Assembly (NCBI RefSeq): GCF_013003965.1
Contig: NZ_CP053069.1
Coordinates: 4,433,419-4,497,418 of the forward strand
Reading direction: 5' to 3'
Source: Usitatibacter rugosus
Lineage (GTDB): Bacteria; Pseudomonadota; Gammaproteobacteria; Burkholderiales; Usitatibacteraceae
Length of the DNA: 64,000 bases
The position numbers and the translations under genes were made by a program. Below are positions 26,694-34,964 of this stretch, in pieces. Below the pieces are notes generated by a model. The model was not told the origin of the DNA. It searched no databases and worked only from the letters and a program-made list of their open reading frames with translations. Each line of letters begins with the position of its first letter. Within the stretch, counting starts at the first letter, position 1.

Positions 26694-27092
26694 TCAGCGG
26701 CTTCGCCGGAACTCGCCGTCGATGATCGTGGCGCGCGACGGGGGATACGGGGTGGAGCGCTCGACGATCGGGCGCGGGATCGGGAGCAGCAGCAGGGTGA
26801 GGGCGATGAAGTCGGAGACCACGCCGGGGAAGATCAGCAGCAGGCCCGCGAGAACGGTGCGCGCGCTTTCCACCAGCGCGGCGATGTTGAAGCGGCCCTC
26901 GGAGAAGGCGGCGGCCAGGCGCGCGACGAGCGCGAAGCGCGCCTCCTTCAGCAGCGCCACGCCCGCGCAGGCGGCGAGCACGCACCACGCGACCACCCAC
27001 CAGGCATGGCCTCCGCTGCTCAGGCGCACGAGCACCGTGGCTTCCAGCAGGGGGAATCCCAGTAAAATCGACAGCAGCAAGAGACGCTTCAC
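26694..27092 (-). CDS. fxsA: FxsA-family membrane protein
   Basis: This 132-residue inner-membrane protein starts at GTG 27092. It has the FxsA pattern: an N-terminal hydrophobic segment with PLLEATVLVRLS, a second hydrophobic stretch, and the conserved LLIFPGVVSDFIALTLLL near residue 90, followed by a polar tail. In E. coli, FxsA is a cytoplasmic-membrane protein whose overproduction relieves phage exclusion; its normal role is unclear. GGAAGGAAACGG lies upstream as a possible ribosome-binding site. Only 24 bases separate its start from the divergent cutA remnant. Confidence 0.85.
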   Translation of the reverse strand: MKRLLLLSILLGFPLLEATVLVRLSSGGHAWWVVAWCVLAACAGVALLKEARFALVARLAAAFSEGRFNIAALVESARTVLAGLLLIFPGVVSDFIALTLLLLPIPRPIVERSTPYPPSRATIIDGEFRRSR

Positions 27093-27116
27093 ACTTTCAC
27101 CGTTTCCTTCCGCAAC

Positions 27117-27302
27117 GTGGCCGTCATCGCAGTCCTCACCAACCTACCCGACTCCGAGTCCGCTTTCAATGCGGGACGCGAGGTCGTACGGCTCCGACTC
27201 GCGGCGTGCGCCAACGTTCTCGGCGCGGCCGCGTTCTTCGCGATGACCTCCATCACTCCCTACGCAGCCCCCCGCCTTCCAGTTTCGGGGCCCCGCCCGT
27301 GA
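27117..27302 (+). pseudogene. cutA: Truncated cutA (divalent-cation tolerance protein) remnant
   Basis: A GTG at 27117 opens a 61-codon frame. Its first 35 residues match the start of CutA (AVLTNLPDSESAF, then RLRLAACANVL, the conserved LAAC-NVL strand). The rest of the roughly 105-residue family is missing. After NVLG the frame continues about 25 residues (TPYAAPRLPV) that faintly recall the HPYxxPE end of CutA but do not restore the fold. The TGA overlaps the GTG of the tlpA-like gene. In related genomes cutA is commonly followed by dsbD and a thioredoxin gene; here dsbD is absent. An internal deletion is the simplest reading. It may still be translated as a leader for tlpA. Confidence 0.6.
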
Positions 27303-27847
27303 ATCCCCGGCTGATCTTCGCGATCGTCGGCATCCTGGCGCTCCTCGCCGGCACCGCCCTCTACCTCGGCACGCCGCGAACACCGGCCGGCCCCGTTCCC
27401 GTCGTGTCCGACGCGGCTCCGGGCGCGATCGTCGCGACCCGCTTCTCGGATCGCCAGGGCCAGGCCCACACCCTCGGCGAGTTCCAGGGACGCGTCGTGG
27501 TCCTCAACTTCTGGGCCACGTGGTGTGCCCCCTGCCGCGAGGAGATGCCGGGCTTCTCCCGGCTCCAGGAGCGCTGGAAGGATCGGGGGGTGCGGTTCGT
27601 GGGCGTCTCCGACGAGGAGCGCGCGAAGGTCGACCGATTCGCGGGCGGCATGCAGATCGCCTATCCGCTCTGGACGGGCGACGCGGAGGTCATGGAGCTC
27701 TCCAGGCGGCTGGGGAACCGACTGGGCGTACTGCCCCATACCGTATTATTGGATGGCGACGGACGCGTCCTGGAGAGCCGGATCGGCATCTACCCGGAAA
27801 AGCTGCTGGAAGAGCGCCTCGCAGCAATCGTCGGGAAATCCCGCTAA
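27299..27847 (+). CDS. TlpA-like membrane-anchored thioredoxin
   Basis: This 182-residue protein has one N-terminal membrane helix (LIFAIVGILALLAGTALYLG) and a periplasmic thioredoxin-fold domain. The active site is FWATWCAPCREEMP (Cys76, Cys79), the WCxPC form used by TlpA/ResA-type reductases of apocytochromes and other periplasmic thiols. They usually draw electrons from DsbD or CcdA, yet no such gene is next to it here. It begins at GTG 27299, overlapping the stop of the cutA remnant. The following aroQ lies 165 bases downstream and probably has its own promoter. Confidence 0.88.
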   Translation: MNPRLIFAIVGILALLAGTALYLGTPRTPAGPVPVVSDAAPGAIVATRFSDRQGQAHTLGEFQGRVVVLNFWATWCAPCREEMPGFSRLQERWKDRGVRFVGVSDEERAKVDRFAGGMQIAYPLWTGDAEVMELSRRLGNRLGVLPHTVLLDGDGRVLESRIGIYPEKLLEERLAAIVGKSR

Positions 27848-28012
27848 CTCCCGCGATCCTGCAGTAAAATACGAGGTCGTAGAAGTAGAGACCGGCGGCA
27901 CAGCCGGCGCGAAGCGGATTCCATGCCCGGGATTTCCTGCAGGGATTCCAGAGATCCGTCAACTTCGCCCATAGTGGACTTTCTTCGCCGACCTGCGGCA
28001 AACTCGCGCCCC

Positions 28013-28462
28013 ATGCCCAAGATCCTTGTCCTCCACGGGCCCAACCTGAACCTGCTCGGTAGCCGCGAGCCGGACGTGTATGGGACGGATACGCTGGCCT
28101 CGATCGACCAGCGCCTGCAGGAGCGGGGAAAGCGGGCCGGCATCGAGGTGGCGACATTCCAGAGCAACGCCGAGGCCCCCCTGATCGAACGGGTCCATGC
28201 GGCGAAAAGCGACGAAACAGCCTGGATCATCATCAATCCGGCGGCATTTACACATACCAGCGTCGCCCTCCGGGACGCGCTGGCGGCGGTAGGCCTCCCC
28301 TTCATCGAGGTGCACCTGTCCAACGTGCATGCCCGGGAGGCGTTTCGAAAGCATTCGTATTTTTCCGACCTGGCCGCTGGGGTGGTGGCCGGGTTCGGTG
28401 CACAGAGCTACGAACTCGCCTTGGAGGCGGCCATCAGCCGTCTTGCGAGCAAGCCGAAATAA
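28013..28462 (+). CDS. aroQ: Type II 3-dehydroquinate dehydratase
   Basis: This 149-residue enzyme performs the third shikimate-pathway step, trans-dehydration of 3-dehydroquinate. It shows the type II hallmarks: [18 protein letters not shown] with the catalytic Tyr, [16 protein letters not shown], and [11 protein letters not shown] with the catalytic His, plus [19 protein letters not shown]. The ATG at 28013 fixes the start. It is followed 28 bases later by accB, an order common in proteobacteria. A TAAAAT box within the 165-base gap upstream (near 27864) could be a -10 element. Confidence 0.95.
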   Translation: MPKILVLHGPNLNLLGSREPDVYGTDTLASIDQRLQERGKRAGIEVATFQSNAEAPLIERVHAAKSDETAWIIINPAAFTHTSVALRDALAAVGLPFIEVHLSNVHAREAFRKHSYFSDLAAGVVAGFGAQSYELALEAAISRLASKPK

Positions 28463-28489
28463 TCGGCGGATAAAGGGGAGAGTCCAACC

Positions 28490-28945
28490 ATGGACCTGAG
28501 GAAGCTGAAGAAGCTGATCGACCTGGTGCAGGAGTCGGGCATCGGCGAGATCGAGATCACCGAGGGCGAGGAGAAGGTCCGGATCAGCCGCCAGCCGGCC
28601 GGACAGCCCGTCATCATGACCACGGGGATGCAGCCGATGATGGGCGGGCAGATGCCTGCACCGGCTGCCGCGGCTGCGCCGGTCGCACCGCCGGCACCGC
28701 CCGAGCCCACCGGCCACACGCTCAAGTCGCCGATGGTCGGGACGTTCTACCGCGCCCCGTCGCCCGGCTCCCCCTCGTTCGTCGAGGTGGGCCAAGCCGT
28801 GACCAAGGGCCAGACGCTCTGCATCATCGAGGCCATGAAGCTGCTGAACGAGATCGAGTGCGACGTTTCCGGGAAAGTGAAGGCGATCCTGGTCGAGAAC
28901 GGGCAGCCCGTGGAGTACGGTCAACCCTTGTTCGTGATCGAGTGA
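28490..28945 (+). CDS. accB: Biotin carboxyl carrier protein of acetyl-CoA carboxylase
   Basis: This 151-residue carrier subunit holds the biotin that shuttles CO2 from AccC to AccA/AccD, the committed step of fatty-acid synthesis. It has the N-terminal helix [18 protein letters not shown], a Pro/Ala-rich hinge at about 52-73, and a biotinyl domain with the target lysine in EAMKLLNE (Lys117) and the protruding thumb [18 protein letters not shown] precedes the ATG. A dispersed palindrome lies between it and accC. Confidence 0.96.
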   Translation: MDLRKLKKLIDLVQESGIGEIEITEGEEKVRISRQPAGQPVIMTTGMQPMMGGQMPAPAAAAAPVAPPAPPEPTGHTLKSPMVGTFYRAPSPGSPSFVEVGQAVTKGQTLCIIEAMKLLNEIECDVSGKVKAILVENGQPVEYGQPLFVIE

Positions 28946-28960
28946 TGACCCTCTCCCCGG

Positions 28961-28980
28961 CCCTCTCCCAAGGGAGAGGG
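28961..28980. repeat. CCCTCTCCC palindrome in the accB-accC gap
   Basis: CCCTCTCCC (28961-28969) and GGGAGAGGG (28972-28980) are perfect 9-base arms around AA, preceded by CCCTCTCCCCGG. This is a dispersed proteobacterial repeat; a second copy in inverse orientation lies at 52398-52417. The right arm is also the purine-rich stretch that would serve as the accC ribosome-binding site (GGGAGAGGGTGAAAATG), so folding could hide it. Confidence 0.8.
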
Positions 28981-28985
28981 TGAAA

Positions 28986-30350
28986 ATGTTCGAGAAGATC
29001 CTCATCGCCAACCGCGGCGAGATCGCGCTCCGCATCCAGCGCGCCTGCCGCGAGATGGGCATCAAGACGGTCGCGGTGCATTCGGAGGCCGACGCCGACG
29101 CCAAGTACGTGATGCTCGCCGACGAGTCGGTGTGCATCGGGCCGCCGCCCTCGCGCGACAGCTACCTCAACATTCCCGCGCTGATCAGCGCCGCCGAGGT
29201 CACGGACGCGCAGGCGATCCACCCCGGCTACGGCTTCCTGTCCGAGAACGCGGACTTCGCCGAGCGCGTCGAGAATTCCGGCTTCGTCTTCATCGGCCCC
29301 ACCGCGCCGCTGATCCGCATGATGGGCGACAAGATCTCCGCCAAGGTCGCGATGAAGAAGGTCGGCATCCCGGTGGTGCCGGGCTCCGAGGGCGCCGCGC
29401 CCGACGATCCGAAGGAAATCCGCAGGCTTGCCGCCGAGATCGGCTACCCGGTGATCATCAAGGCCGCCGGTGGCGGCGGCGGGCGCGGCATGCGCGTCGT
29501 GCACACCGAGGCCGCCCTGGTGAACGCGGTCACGATGACACGCGCCGAGGCCCAGAACGCGTTCAACAACCCCACCGTGTACCTCGAGAAATTCCTCGAG
29601 AACCCGCGCCACATCGAGATCCAGGTGCTGGGCGACGAGCACAAGCAGGCGATCTGGCTGGGCGAGCGCGACTGCTCCATGCAACGCCGCCACCAGAAGA
29701 TCGTCGAGGAAGGCCCGGCCCCGCTGGTGAAGCCGCGCCTGATCGAGCGGATCGGCGAGCGCTGCGCCGACGCCTGCCGCAAGCTCGGCTATCGCGGCGC
29801 CGGCACGTTCGAGTTTCTCTACGAGAACGACGAGTTCTACTTCATCGAGATGAACACGCGCGTGCAGGTCGAGCATCCGGTGACGGAGCTCATCACGGGC
29901 GTGGACATCGTGCAGGAGCAGATCCGCATCGCCGCGGGCCTGAAGCTGCGCTACCGCCAGAAGGACATCGTGAAGAAGGGCCACGCGATCGAGTGCCGCA
30001 TCAACGCGGAGAACCCGTACACGTTCGTGCCCTCGCCGGGACGCATCACGCAGTACCACGTGGCGGGCGGCCCGGGCGTGCGCTACGACTCGCACGTCTA
30101 CGACAACTACTACGTGCCGCCCTACTACGACTCGCTGATCGGCAAGCTCATCACCTACGGCGACACCCGCGAGCAGGCCATCGCGCGCATGCGCGTGGCG
30201 CTCTCCGAGATGGTGATCGAGGGCATCCAGACCAACATCCCGCTCCACCAGGAGCTGATGAACGATGCCGCCTTCATCCGCGGTGGCGTCTCCATCCACT
30301 ACCTGGAAGAGAAGATCGCGGCCCTGAAGTCCATCCAGGCCGACCAGTAG
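28986..30350 (+). CDS. accC: Biotin carboxylase subunit of acetyl-CoA carboxylase
   Basis: This 454-residue ATP-grasp enzyme carboxylates AccB-bound biotin using bicarbonate and ATP. Motifs are complete: [35 protein letters not shown], the glycine-rich [14 protein letters not shown], the metal-binding [16 protein letters not shown], and [20 protein letters not shown]. The start could be GTG 28980 (MKMFEK) or ATG 28986 (MFEKIL). The latter matches the usual N-terminus and is adopted here, because GTG 28980 overlaps the palindrome arm. AccC, AccB and the following prmA form one plus-strand run. Confidence 0.96.
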   Translation: MFEKILIANRGEIALRIQRACREMGIKTVAVHSEADADAKYVMLADESVCIGPPPSRDSYLNIPALISAAEVTDAQAIHPGYGFLSENADFAERVENSGFVFIGPTAPLIRMMGDKISAKVAMKKVGIPVVPGSEGAAPDDPKEIRRLAAEIGYPVIIKAAGGGGGRGMRVVHTEAALVNAVTMTRAEAQNAFNNPTVYLEKFLENPRHIEIQVLGDEHKQAIWLGERDCSMQRRHQKIVEEGPAPLVKPRLIERIGERCADACRKLGYRGAGTFEFLYENDEFYFIEMNTRVQVEHPVTELITGVDIVQEQIRIAAGLKLRYRQKDIVKKGHAIECRINAENPYTFVPSPGRITQYHVAGGPGVRYDSHVYDNYYVPPYYDSLIGKLITYGDTREQAIARMRVALSEMVIEGIQTNIPLHQELMNDAAFIRGGVSIHYLEEKIAALKSIQADQ

Positions 30351-30366
30351 GGGCTCGGGGCTTCCC

Positions 30367-31254
30367 GTGGCCTGGCAACGCGTCTCGCTCGTCGTCGAAG
30401 GCCGCTTCGCGGAAGCGATCGCCGAGGCGCTCGAGCAATCGGGCGCGGTCTCCTCCGACATCGCCGACGCCGACGCGGGCACGCCGCAGGAGTCGGCGCT
30501 GTTCGCCGAGCCGGGCGCAGACGCTCCGATGTGGCCCCGTTGCCGCGTGAGCGCGCTCTTCGCCGAATCGATCGACGCTTCCCAGGCGATCCGCGAGGCG
30601 CTCGAGGCCGCGGGCGCAGACACTTTGGAAGCCGCCTCCCTCGACCGCCTCGACGACCGCGACTGGGTGCGCGAGACACAGCGCCAGTTCGAGCCGATCC
30701 GCGCCGGCGAGCGGCTCTGGATCGTGCCGACGTGGCATACGCCTCCGGAGCCCGGCGCCGTGAACCTCGTGCTCGACCCGGGTGCGGCCTTCGGCACCGG
30801 CAGCCATCCCACCACGCGCCTCTGCCTGGCGTGGCTCGAGCAGCGCATCCGCGCGGGCGACACGGTGCTGGACTACGGCTGCGGCTCCGGGATCCTCGCG
30901 ATCGCCGCCGCGCTGCTGGGCGCGGGTTCGGTCGCCGCCGTCGACATCGATCCGCTCGCGCTCGAAGCGGCACGCTACAATTCCGAGCGAAACAATGTCT
31001 CGCTCGACCTGCGCCCCGCGCACCAGACCCTGCCCTCGCGCTACCGCGTGACCGTCGCCAACATCCTCGCCAACCCGCTGCGCATGCTGGCGCCGCTGCT
31101 CTCCGCGCACACCGAGCCCGGCGGCTCGATCGCGCTCTCGGGCATCCTCGCCGAGCAGGCCGCATCCGTGATCGAAGCGTATGCGCCGTGGTGCGAGCTC
31201 GCGGTCGCGGGCGAAGAGCAGGGCTGGGTGCTCGTCGCGGGCGCTCGCCGGTGA
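30367..31254 (+). CDS. prmA: Ribosomal protein L11 methyltransferase
   Basis: This 295-residue SAM-dependent enzyme trimethylates ribosomal protein L11. The N-terminal substrate-recognition domain (about 1-110) is followed by the methyltransferase core with DPGAAFGTGSHPTTRLCL, the SAM loop VLDYGCGSGILAIAAALLGA and the catalytic-site NILANPL. It starts at GTG 30367, 17 bases after accC, an arrangement conserved in many proteobacteria. It ends seven bases before the zinc-ribbon gene. Confidence 0.94.
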   Translation: MAWQRVSLVVEGRFAEAIAEALEQSGAVSSDIADADAGTPQESALFAEPGADAPMWPRCRVSALFAESIDASQAIREALEAAGADTLEAASLDRLDDRDWVRETQRQFEPIRAGERLWIVPTWHTPPEPGAVNLVLDPGAAFGTGSHPTTRLCLAWLEQRIRAGDTVLDYGCGSGILAIAAALLGAGSVAAVDIDPLALEAARYNSERNNVSLDLRPAHQTLPSRYRVTVANILANPLRMLAPLLSAHTEPGGSIALSGILAEQAASVIEAYAPWCELAVAGEEQGWVLVAGARR

Positions 31255-31261
31255 CCGCGCG

Positions 31262-32176
31262 ATGCTGATTACCACCTGCACGCATTGCCTCGCGCGCTTC
31301 CGCGTGACGCCGGGCCAGCTGAATCTCAAGCAGGGCCAGGTGCGATGCGGGCACTGCAACCAGGTGTTCAGCGGCTTCGAAGCCCTCGAGCGCTTTCCCG
31401 ACGACGACACGGGCACGCGCATCCTCGCGGCGCGCGCGGCCGCGTCCTCGACACCGGTTCCGGACGGGGTCCAGGTGCACCCGTCGATCATTCCCGAGTC
31501 GCTGCCGGAGCTCGACGACGACGACGGCCTGCCGATCGTCCCGCCCGCGGCCGTCCACCTCGAGCCGATTCCCCTGCCCGATCCGGATCCGGAGCCGCCG
31601 CCGCTCGTGACGGCGCCCGCGCGCCCGACGGAACCTGCGCGTTCCCGGGGCGGCCGCATGAACCTGCTCTCGATCACCTACGATCCGTCGCCCACGCGAA
31701 AGCTCTCGCGCACCTGGGTCTTCGGATGCGCGCTGCTGGGGGTGCTGCTGGCGGTGGAGGTGATCTACGCGTTCCGCGCCCACGTCGCGCAGAGCTATCC
31801 GGTCACGCGCCCCTGGCTGGAATCGGCCTGTGCGCGGGTCGGATGCCGCGTCCCGTGGGTCAACGATCCGCAGCTGCTGAAGCTCGAGGACTCGGAGCTG
31901 CTCGAGGTGCCGGGGCGCCCGACGGAGATCGCGCTCGGGGCTCGCATCCGCAACCTCGCCACGACCGCGCAGGAGTATCCGCACCTGGAGCTCACGCTCA
32001 CCGATCTCTCGGGCCAGGCGGCCGCGCGGCGCGTGCTGCGCCCGGCGGACTATCTCGCGCGGGCGCCCGCTTCGACGGATGTGCTCGCCGCGGGCTCGGA
32101 GATCTCCATCCAGCTGCGGCTCGAGACGCCGACGATCAAGCCGACCGGCTACGAGCTGCTGCTGTTCTACCCGTGA
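31262..32176 (+). CDS. Zinc-ribbon membrane protein (DUF3426 type)
   Basis: This 304-residue protein begins with an MJ0042-type zinc ribbon (CTHC, then CGHC, at residues about 6-34). A long acidic/proline-rich linker follows (about 60-125) and one membrane helix near residue 150 (VFGCALLGVLLAVEVIYAF). The C-terminal DUF3426 domain, probably periplasmic, contains RIRNLATTAQEYPHLELTLTD. The gene is regularly found after prmA in betaproteobacteria, and its function is unknown. The zinc ribbon suggests contact with a protein or nucleic acid in the cytoplasm. It converges on the DUF1631 gene with only seven bases between stops. Confidence 0.85.
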   Translation: MLITTCTHCLARFRVTPGQLNLKQGQVRCGHCNQVFSGFEALERFPDDDTGTRILAARAAASSTPVPDGVQVHPSIIPESLPELDDDDGLPIVPPAAVHLEPIPLPDPDPEPPPLVTAPARPTEPARSRGGRMNLLSITYDPSPTRKLSRTWVFGCALLGVLLAVEVIYAFRAHVAQSYPVTRPWLESACARVGCRVPWVNDPQLLKLEDSELLEVPGRPTEIALGARIRNLATTAQEYPHLELTLTDLSGQAAARRVLRPADYLARAPASTDVLAAGSEISIQLRLETPTIKPTGYELLLFYP

Positions 32177-32183
32177 GGGCGCG

Positions 32184-34580
32184 CTAGGCGGCCCGCAGGT
32201 TGGCGAGCATCGAGTCGACGGCGCGATCGACCAGCGGAGCGGAATCGAGCAAGCGGGCCTCGCCGCGGCGCAGCTGCTCCGCGAGCGCCTCCGGCGAAAT
32301 CGAGATCGCGTTGCCGACACCGAGCGCGTTGGTGAACAGGTAGACGCCCTTCTGCGGGCTGATCCACGTGAGCCGCGCGCGGACCGGTACGGAGTCCCCG
32401 TTGCGGAACTCCACCCAAGTCCCGCGTGCGAGGTTGGTCCAGACACCGGTCCGCGTGAACACGTTGCGCACTTCGCCCTTCACGCGCGTCTTCTTGAGGC
32501 GGATCTCGTCGACCTGCATGTCGCCCGCCGGCACCACCGAGCGTTCGATCGAGGGCGGCGTGGGGATGTCGGGTTCCGGATCGGCAGCACCGGGCGGCAT
32601 CGCGGCCAGGCCGCGCAGGCCCGCCTTCACGGCCGCCGCGTGGCAGTCGACCAGCTGGCCGAGGAAGACGTCGCGGCCTTCCTCCGTCACTTCGGCGCGC
32701 AGCAAACCGGTCTGCACGTTCTTCAGCATGCCCGGCAGCATCGTGACCAGGCGCTTGCGGTCGTCGGACTGCGCCTTCGGCTCGACGCTCCAGAGGAGGT
32801 CTTCCATCGTGAGCACGAGCTGCTGCCACGGCGGCGAGCCCTCGCCCTCGTTCAGGTGCACGTGCGCCATCGCCTTCACCCACGTGGTCGTGAGCATTCC
32901 GCGCACGGCAGGCGGCACCCACACGCGCGTCTCGAGGCGGCGTGCGATTTCATCTTCGGCGGTGAGGCGCGCGATCTCCTGGCGCTCGCGCTCCTCGATG
33001 TAGCGCGCGGAGCGCTCGACCACCACTTCCTCGTGGCGCTTCTGCTCCTGGAGGAACGCCTCGACGTCGGAACGCAGCGTCTCGAAGAGGCCGATGTCGG
33101 TGTCGAACTCGTCCAACACGCGCTGCACCGTGCGCTCGATCGTGCGCACCGTCGCTTCGCCCTTGGCGCTGCGCTCGTCCAGGCCGATAGCCGCTTCGGC
33201 CATGCAGTCGACGAGCCGGCGCGCCGGATGCTGCTTGGCGGAGAAGAACGCCTTGTCGAGCATCGCGACCTTGAGCAGCGGGATCTGCAGCCGCCCCAGC
33301 ATCGCCTTCACGTTCCCGGGGATGTCCTCGTCGACGAAGATGTAGTCGAAGAGCATCGCGACGATGTCGATCGTCGTGGCATCCACCGTCGGCAGCGCGG
33401 CGACCTGCGCCGAGGCGCGGAGGTTTCGCAGCACGTTGACCAGCTCGCCGATCGGCGCGTCGGTCTCGGCGACGATGTGGTGCATCCGCGTGAGCTCGGC
33501 GAGGAACGTCGGCGGCACCGTGACCGCCGAGCCCGGAGTACCGGGAGTACCGGCCGTGCCCGAAATGCCGCCGAGGATCGCGGGGAATCCCGCCATGCCT
33601 GCCGCACCGCCTCCGCCTCCACCGCCCGCAAAGCCACCACCACCCCCCGAGAAGCCTGTGGCACCTACGGCGCCTGCGCCGGCCGGCATTCCCCCGGCCG
33701 GCGCCGCTCCGCCTCCCTGTGGCGTCCCTAGGAATTTCGCGAGGGTCTGGAAGATGTCCGAGTTGGGTCCGGTCGTGTCGGAACCCGAAGCGGCCGCGCC
33801 GCCGCTGCCGCCGGGCGCAGCGCCCGGGCCGCGGCCCGTGTTCGCCGCCTGCGGGCCGCGCGGATTCTTGCGCGCGACCGGGCGGATCTCGGGAAGGATC
33901 TGGCGCTGCACGAGATGCGCATTCAGGTCGTGGTAGACGCGCTGCAGGTCCACGGCCACGTAGCCTTCGAACTGCTTCAGCAATGCCATGCGCACCTTGA
34001 AGCCGGTGTCGATCTTGTCGCACGCGTCCTTCAGCGCCGCGCACACCGTGGCGGGGCTGAGCGGATTCGCGTCGTCCTTCATCTCGGGGCGCTCGAGCAG
34101 GAAACCGAAGCGCTGCGACAGCGCATAGAGCTCGGCCTCGCACTGGTTGGAGAGCTTGCGGGCCATGTCGGAGGCCTGCAGCGTGCCCTCGAGCTCCTCG
34201 TCGTTCACGAGCGAAAGCTCGGACGAAGGCGCGCCCGCGGCGTTGCTGCCCGGGGCCATGGGCTCGCCGCGCACCTTGCGGTTGAAGAGCTCGATGAAGT
34301 GCGAGCGGAAGGAGGCTTCGATGAGCGGCCGGTTCTCGCGCGCGCTGGCGCGGGCGTCGAGGTAGACGTTCTGGGCTTCGCGGTCGTGGGTCTTCTCGGC
34401 CAGCTCGAAGAGGTCGTCCTCGATGCGGTCCATCATTCCGGAGAGGGAGGCGACGATCCGGGTGAGCGCGAGCTCGCGGCAATCCCGGACGACGCCGGCG
34501 GACTCCTGGGGGCTCAGGCGCGAGCGCGCCCGGGGATGGTCCCCGAGGGAGACGACTTTACCGTTCGTAGCATTGGCCAT
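32184..34580 (-). CDS. DUF1631 protein under a cyclic-di-GMP riboswitch
   Basis: This 798-residue soluble protein starts at ATG 34580. The N-terminal 250 residues and the stretch from about 390 onward are mostly helical and charged, with the DUF1631 look (IVAMLFDYIFVDEDIPGNVKA, LLGRLQIPLLKVAMLD-like helices, SAKQHPARRLVD). Between them lies a low-complexity Gly/Ala/Pro linker of roughly 250-385 that includes runs of seven glycines. The last 130 residues are beta-rich (VRNVFTRTGVWTNLARGTWVEF, RLTWISPQKGVYLFTN) and end in an Arg/Leu helix. The beta-rich end could be a PilZ-like or OB-like module. The biochemical role of DUF1631 is not established. The leader carries a GEMM-I riboswitch, so synthesis should respond to cyclic di-GMP. 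No membrane segment is seen. Confidence 0.85.
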   Translation of the reverse strand: MANATNGKVVSLGDHPRARSRLSPQESAGVVRDCRELALTRIVASLSGMMDRIEDDLFELAEKTHDREAQNVYLDARASARENRPLIEASFRSHFIELFNRKVRGEPMAPGSNAAGAPSSELSLVNDEELEGTLQASDMARKLSNQCEAELYALSQRFGFLLERPEMKDDANPLSPATVCAALKDACDKIDTGFKVRMALLKQFEGYVAVDLQRVYHDLNAHLVQRQILPEIRPVARKNPRGPQAANTGRGPGAAPGGSGGAAASGSDTTGPNSDIFQTLAKFLGTPQGGGAAPAGGMPAGAGAVGATGFSGGGGGFAGGGGGGGAAGMAGFPAILGGISGTAGTPGTPGSAVTVPPTFLAELTRMHHIVAETDAPIGELVNVLRNLRASAQVAALPTVDATTIDIVAMLFDYIFVDEDIPGNVKAMLGRLQIPLLKVAMLDKAFFSAKQHPARRLVDCMAEAAIGLDERSAKGEATVRTIERTVQRVLDEFDTDIGLFETLRSDVEAFLQEQKRHEEVVVERSARYIEERERQEIARLTAEDEIARRLETRVWVPPAVRGMLTTTWVKAMAHVHLNEGEGSPPWQQLVLTMEDLLWSVEPKAQSDDRKRLVTMLPGMLKNVQTGLLRAEVTEEGRDVFLGQLVDCHAAAVKAGLRGLAAMPPGAADPEPDIPTPPSIERSVVPAGDMQVDEIRLKKTRVKGEVRNVFTRTGVWTNLARGTWVEFRNGDSVPVRARLTWISPQKGVYLFTNALGVGNAISISPEALAEQLRRGEARLLDSAPLVDRAVDSMLANLRAA

Positions 34581-34642
34581 GGCGCACGCCTTCGAAAAGC
34601 GGGCAGCCCGGCGAAAACGGAGGACGCGTGGGGATGGCTGGA

Positions 34643-34663
34643 GGGGCCCCATGAAGGGTCCCC
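34643..34663 (-). promoter_or_regulatory. Leader hairpin, candidate riboswitch expression platform
   Basis: Read on the minus strand, GGGGACCC and GGGGCCCC pair around TTCAT, with one A-G mismatch. The hairpin follows directly after the aptamer and precedes the DUF1631 start by about 60 bases. No run of T follows, so it is not a typical intrinsic terminator. It could act in Rho-dependent or translational control, or simply be structure in the leader. Confidence 0.4.
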
Positions 34664-34670
34664 GGGTTCC

Positions 34671-34757
34671 TGGCAATCCCGCTGTCGTAGGGCTCCGACT
34701 GCAGCCCCGTAGACCGGTAACTTTGCGTCCCCACCTTTCGATGGGTTTGCCCTGTTC
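34671..34757 (-). promoter_or_regulatory. Cyclic di-GMP-I (GEMM-I) riboswitch aptamer
   Basis: On the minus strand the leader of the DUF1631 gene shows the conserved GEMM-I blocks in order. They are AGGGCAAACC; a P2 stem CCATC/GGTGG capped by a GAAA tetraloop; GGGGACGCAAAG; ACCGGTCTAC; a P3 stem GGGCT/AGCCC; then GACAGCGGGATTGCC, whose TTGCC closes P1 with GGCAA. The order, spacing and invariant bases fit the family very well. GEMM-I aptamers bind cyclic di-GMP and control genes for motility, surface proteins and signalling. Whether it turns the gene on or off cannot be read from the platform. Confidence 0.88.
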
Positions 34758-34828
34758 AGAAACTGGTGTGCGCCAGTAGGGTCCGTGCTTCCCCCTGGGA
34801 AGGGTGGTGCCGGACCTGTTCTATCTCT

Positions 34829-34845
34829 CGCGAGGATCCCTCGCG
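34829..34845. promoter_or_regulatory. Perfect palindrome in the DUF1631/pfkB divergent region
   Basis: CGCGAGG and CCTCGCG form 7-base perfect arms around ATC. It lies in the 384-base region between the divergent DUF1631 and PfkB starts, upstream of the riboswitch aptamer. It could be an operator for either gene or a leader hairpin. The rest of this region, apart from the aptamer and its hairpin, shows only a TAAAAT box (34922-34927) that may belong to the pfkB promoter. Confidence 0.35.
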
Positions 34846-34964
34846 GAACCCCCGATCGTCAATGCCGCCCGTCAGGCACGCAGGCCCGCACGTCGTATCA
34901 ACGTAAGTGCTTGCTCTCGCTTAAAATCCGCCCTCCCACTCATTTCCGGACGGCGAAAACACCC

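Noticed and set aside
31620-34400. Protein-like plus-strand frames opposite the DUF1631 gene (for example 33364-33936, Pro-rich).
   Set aside because: They mirror the Gly-rich linker of DUF1631, whose reverse complement reads as Pro/Ala runs. No independent start signals are present.
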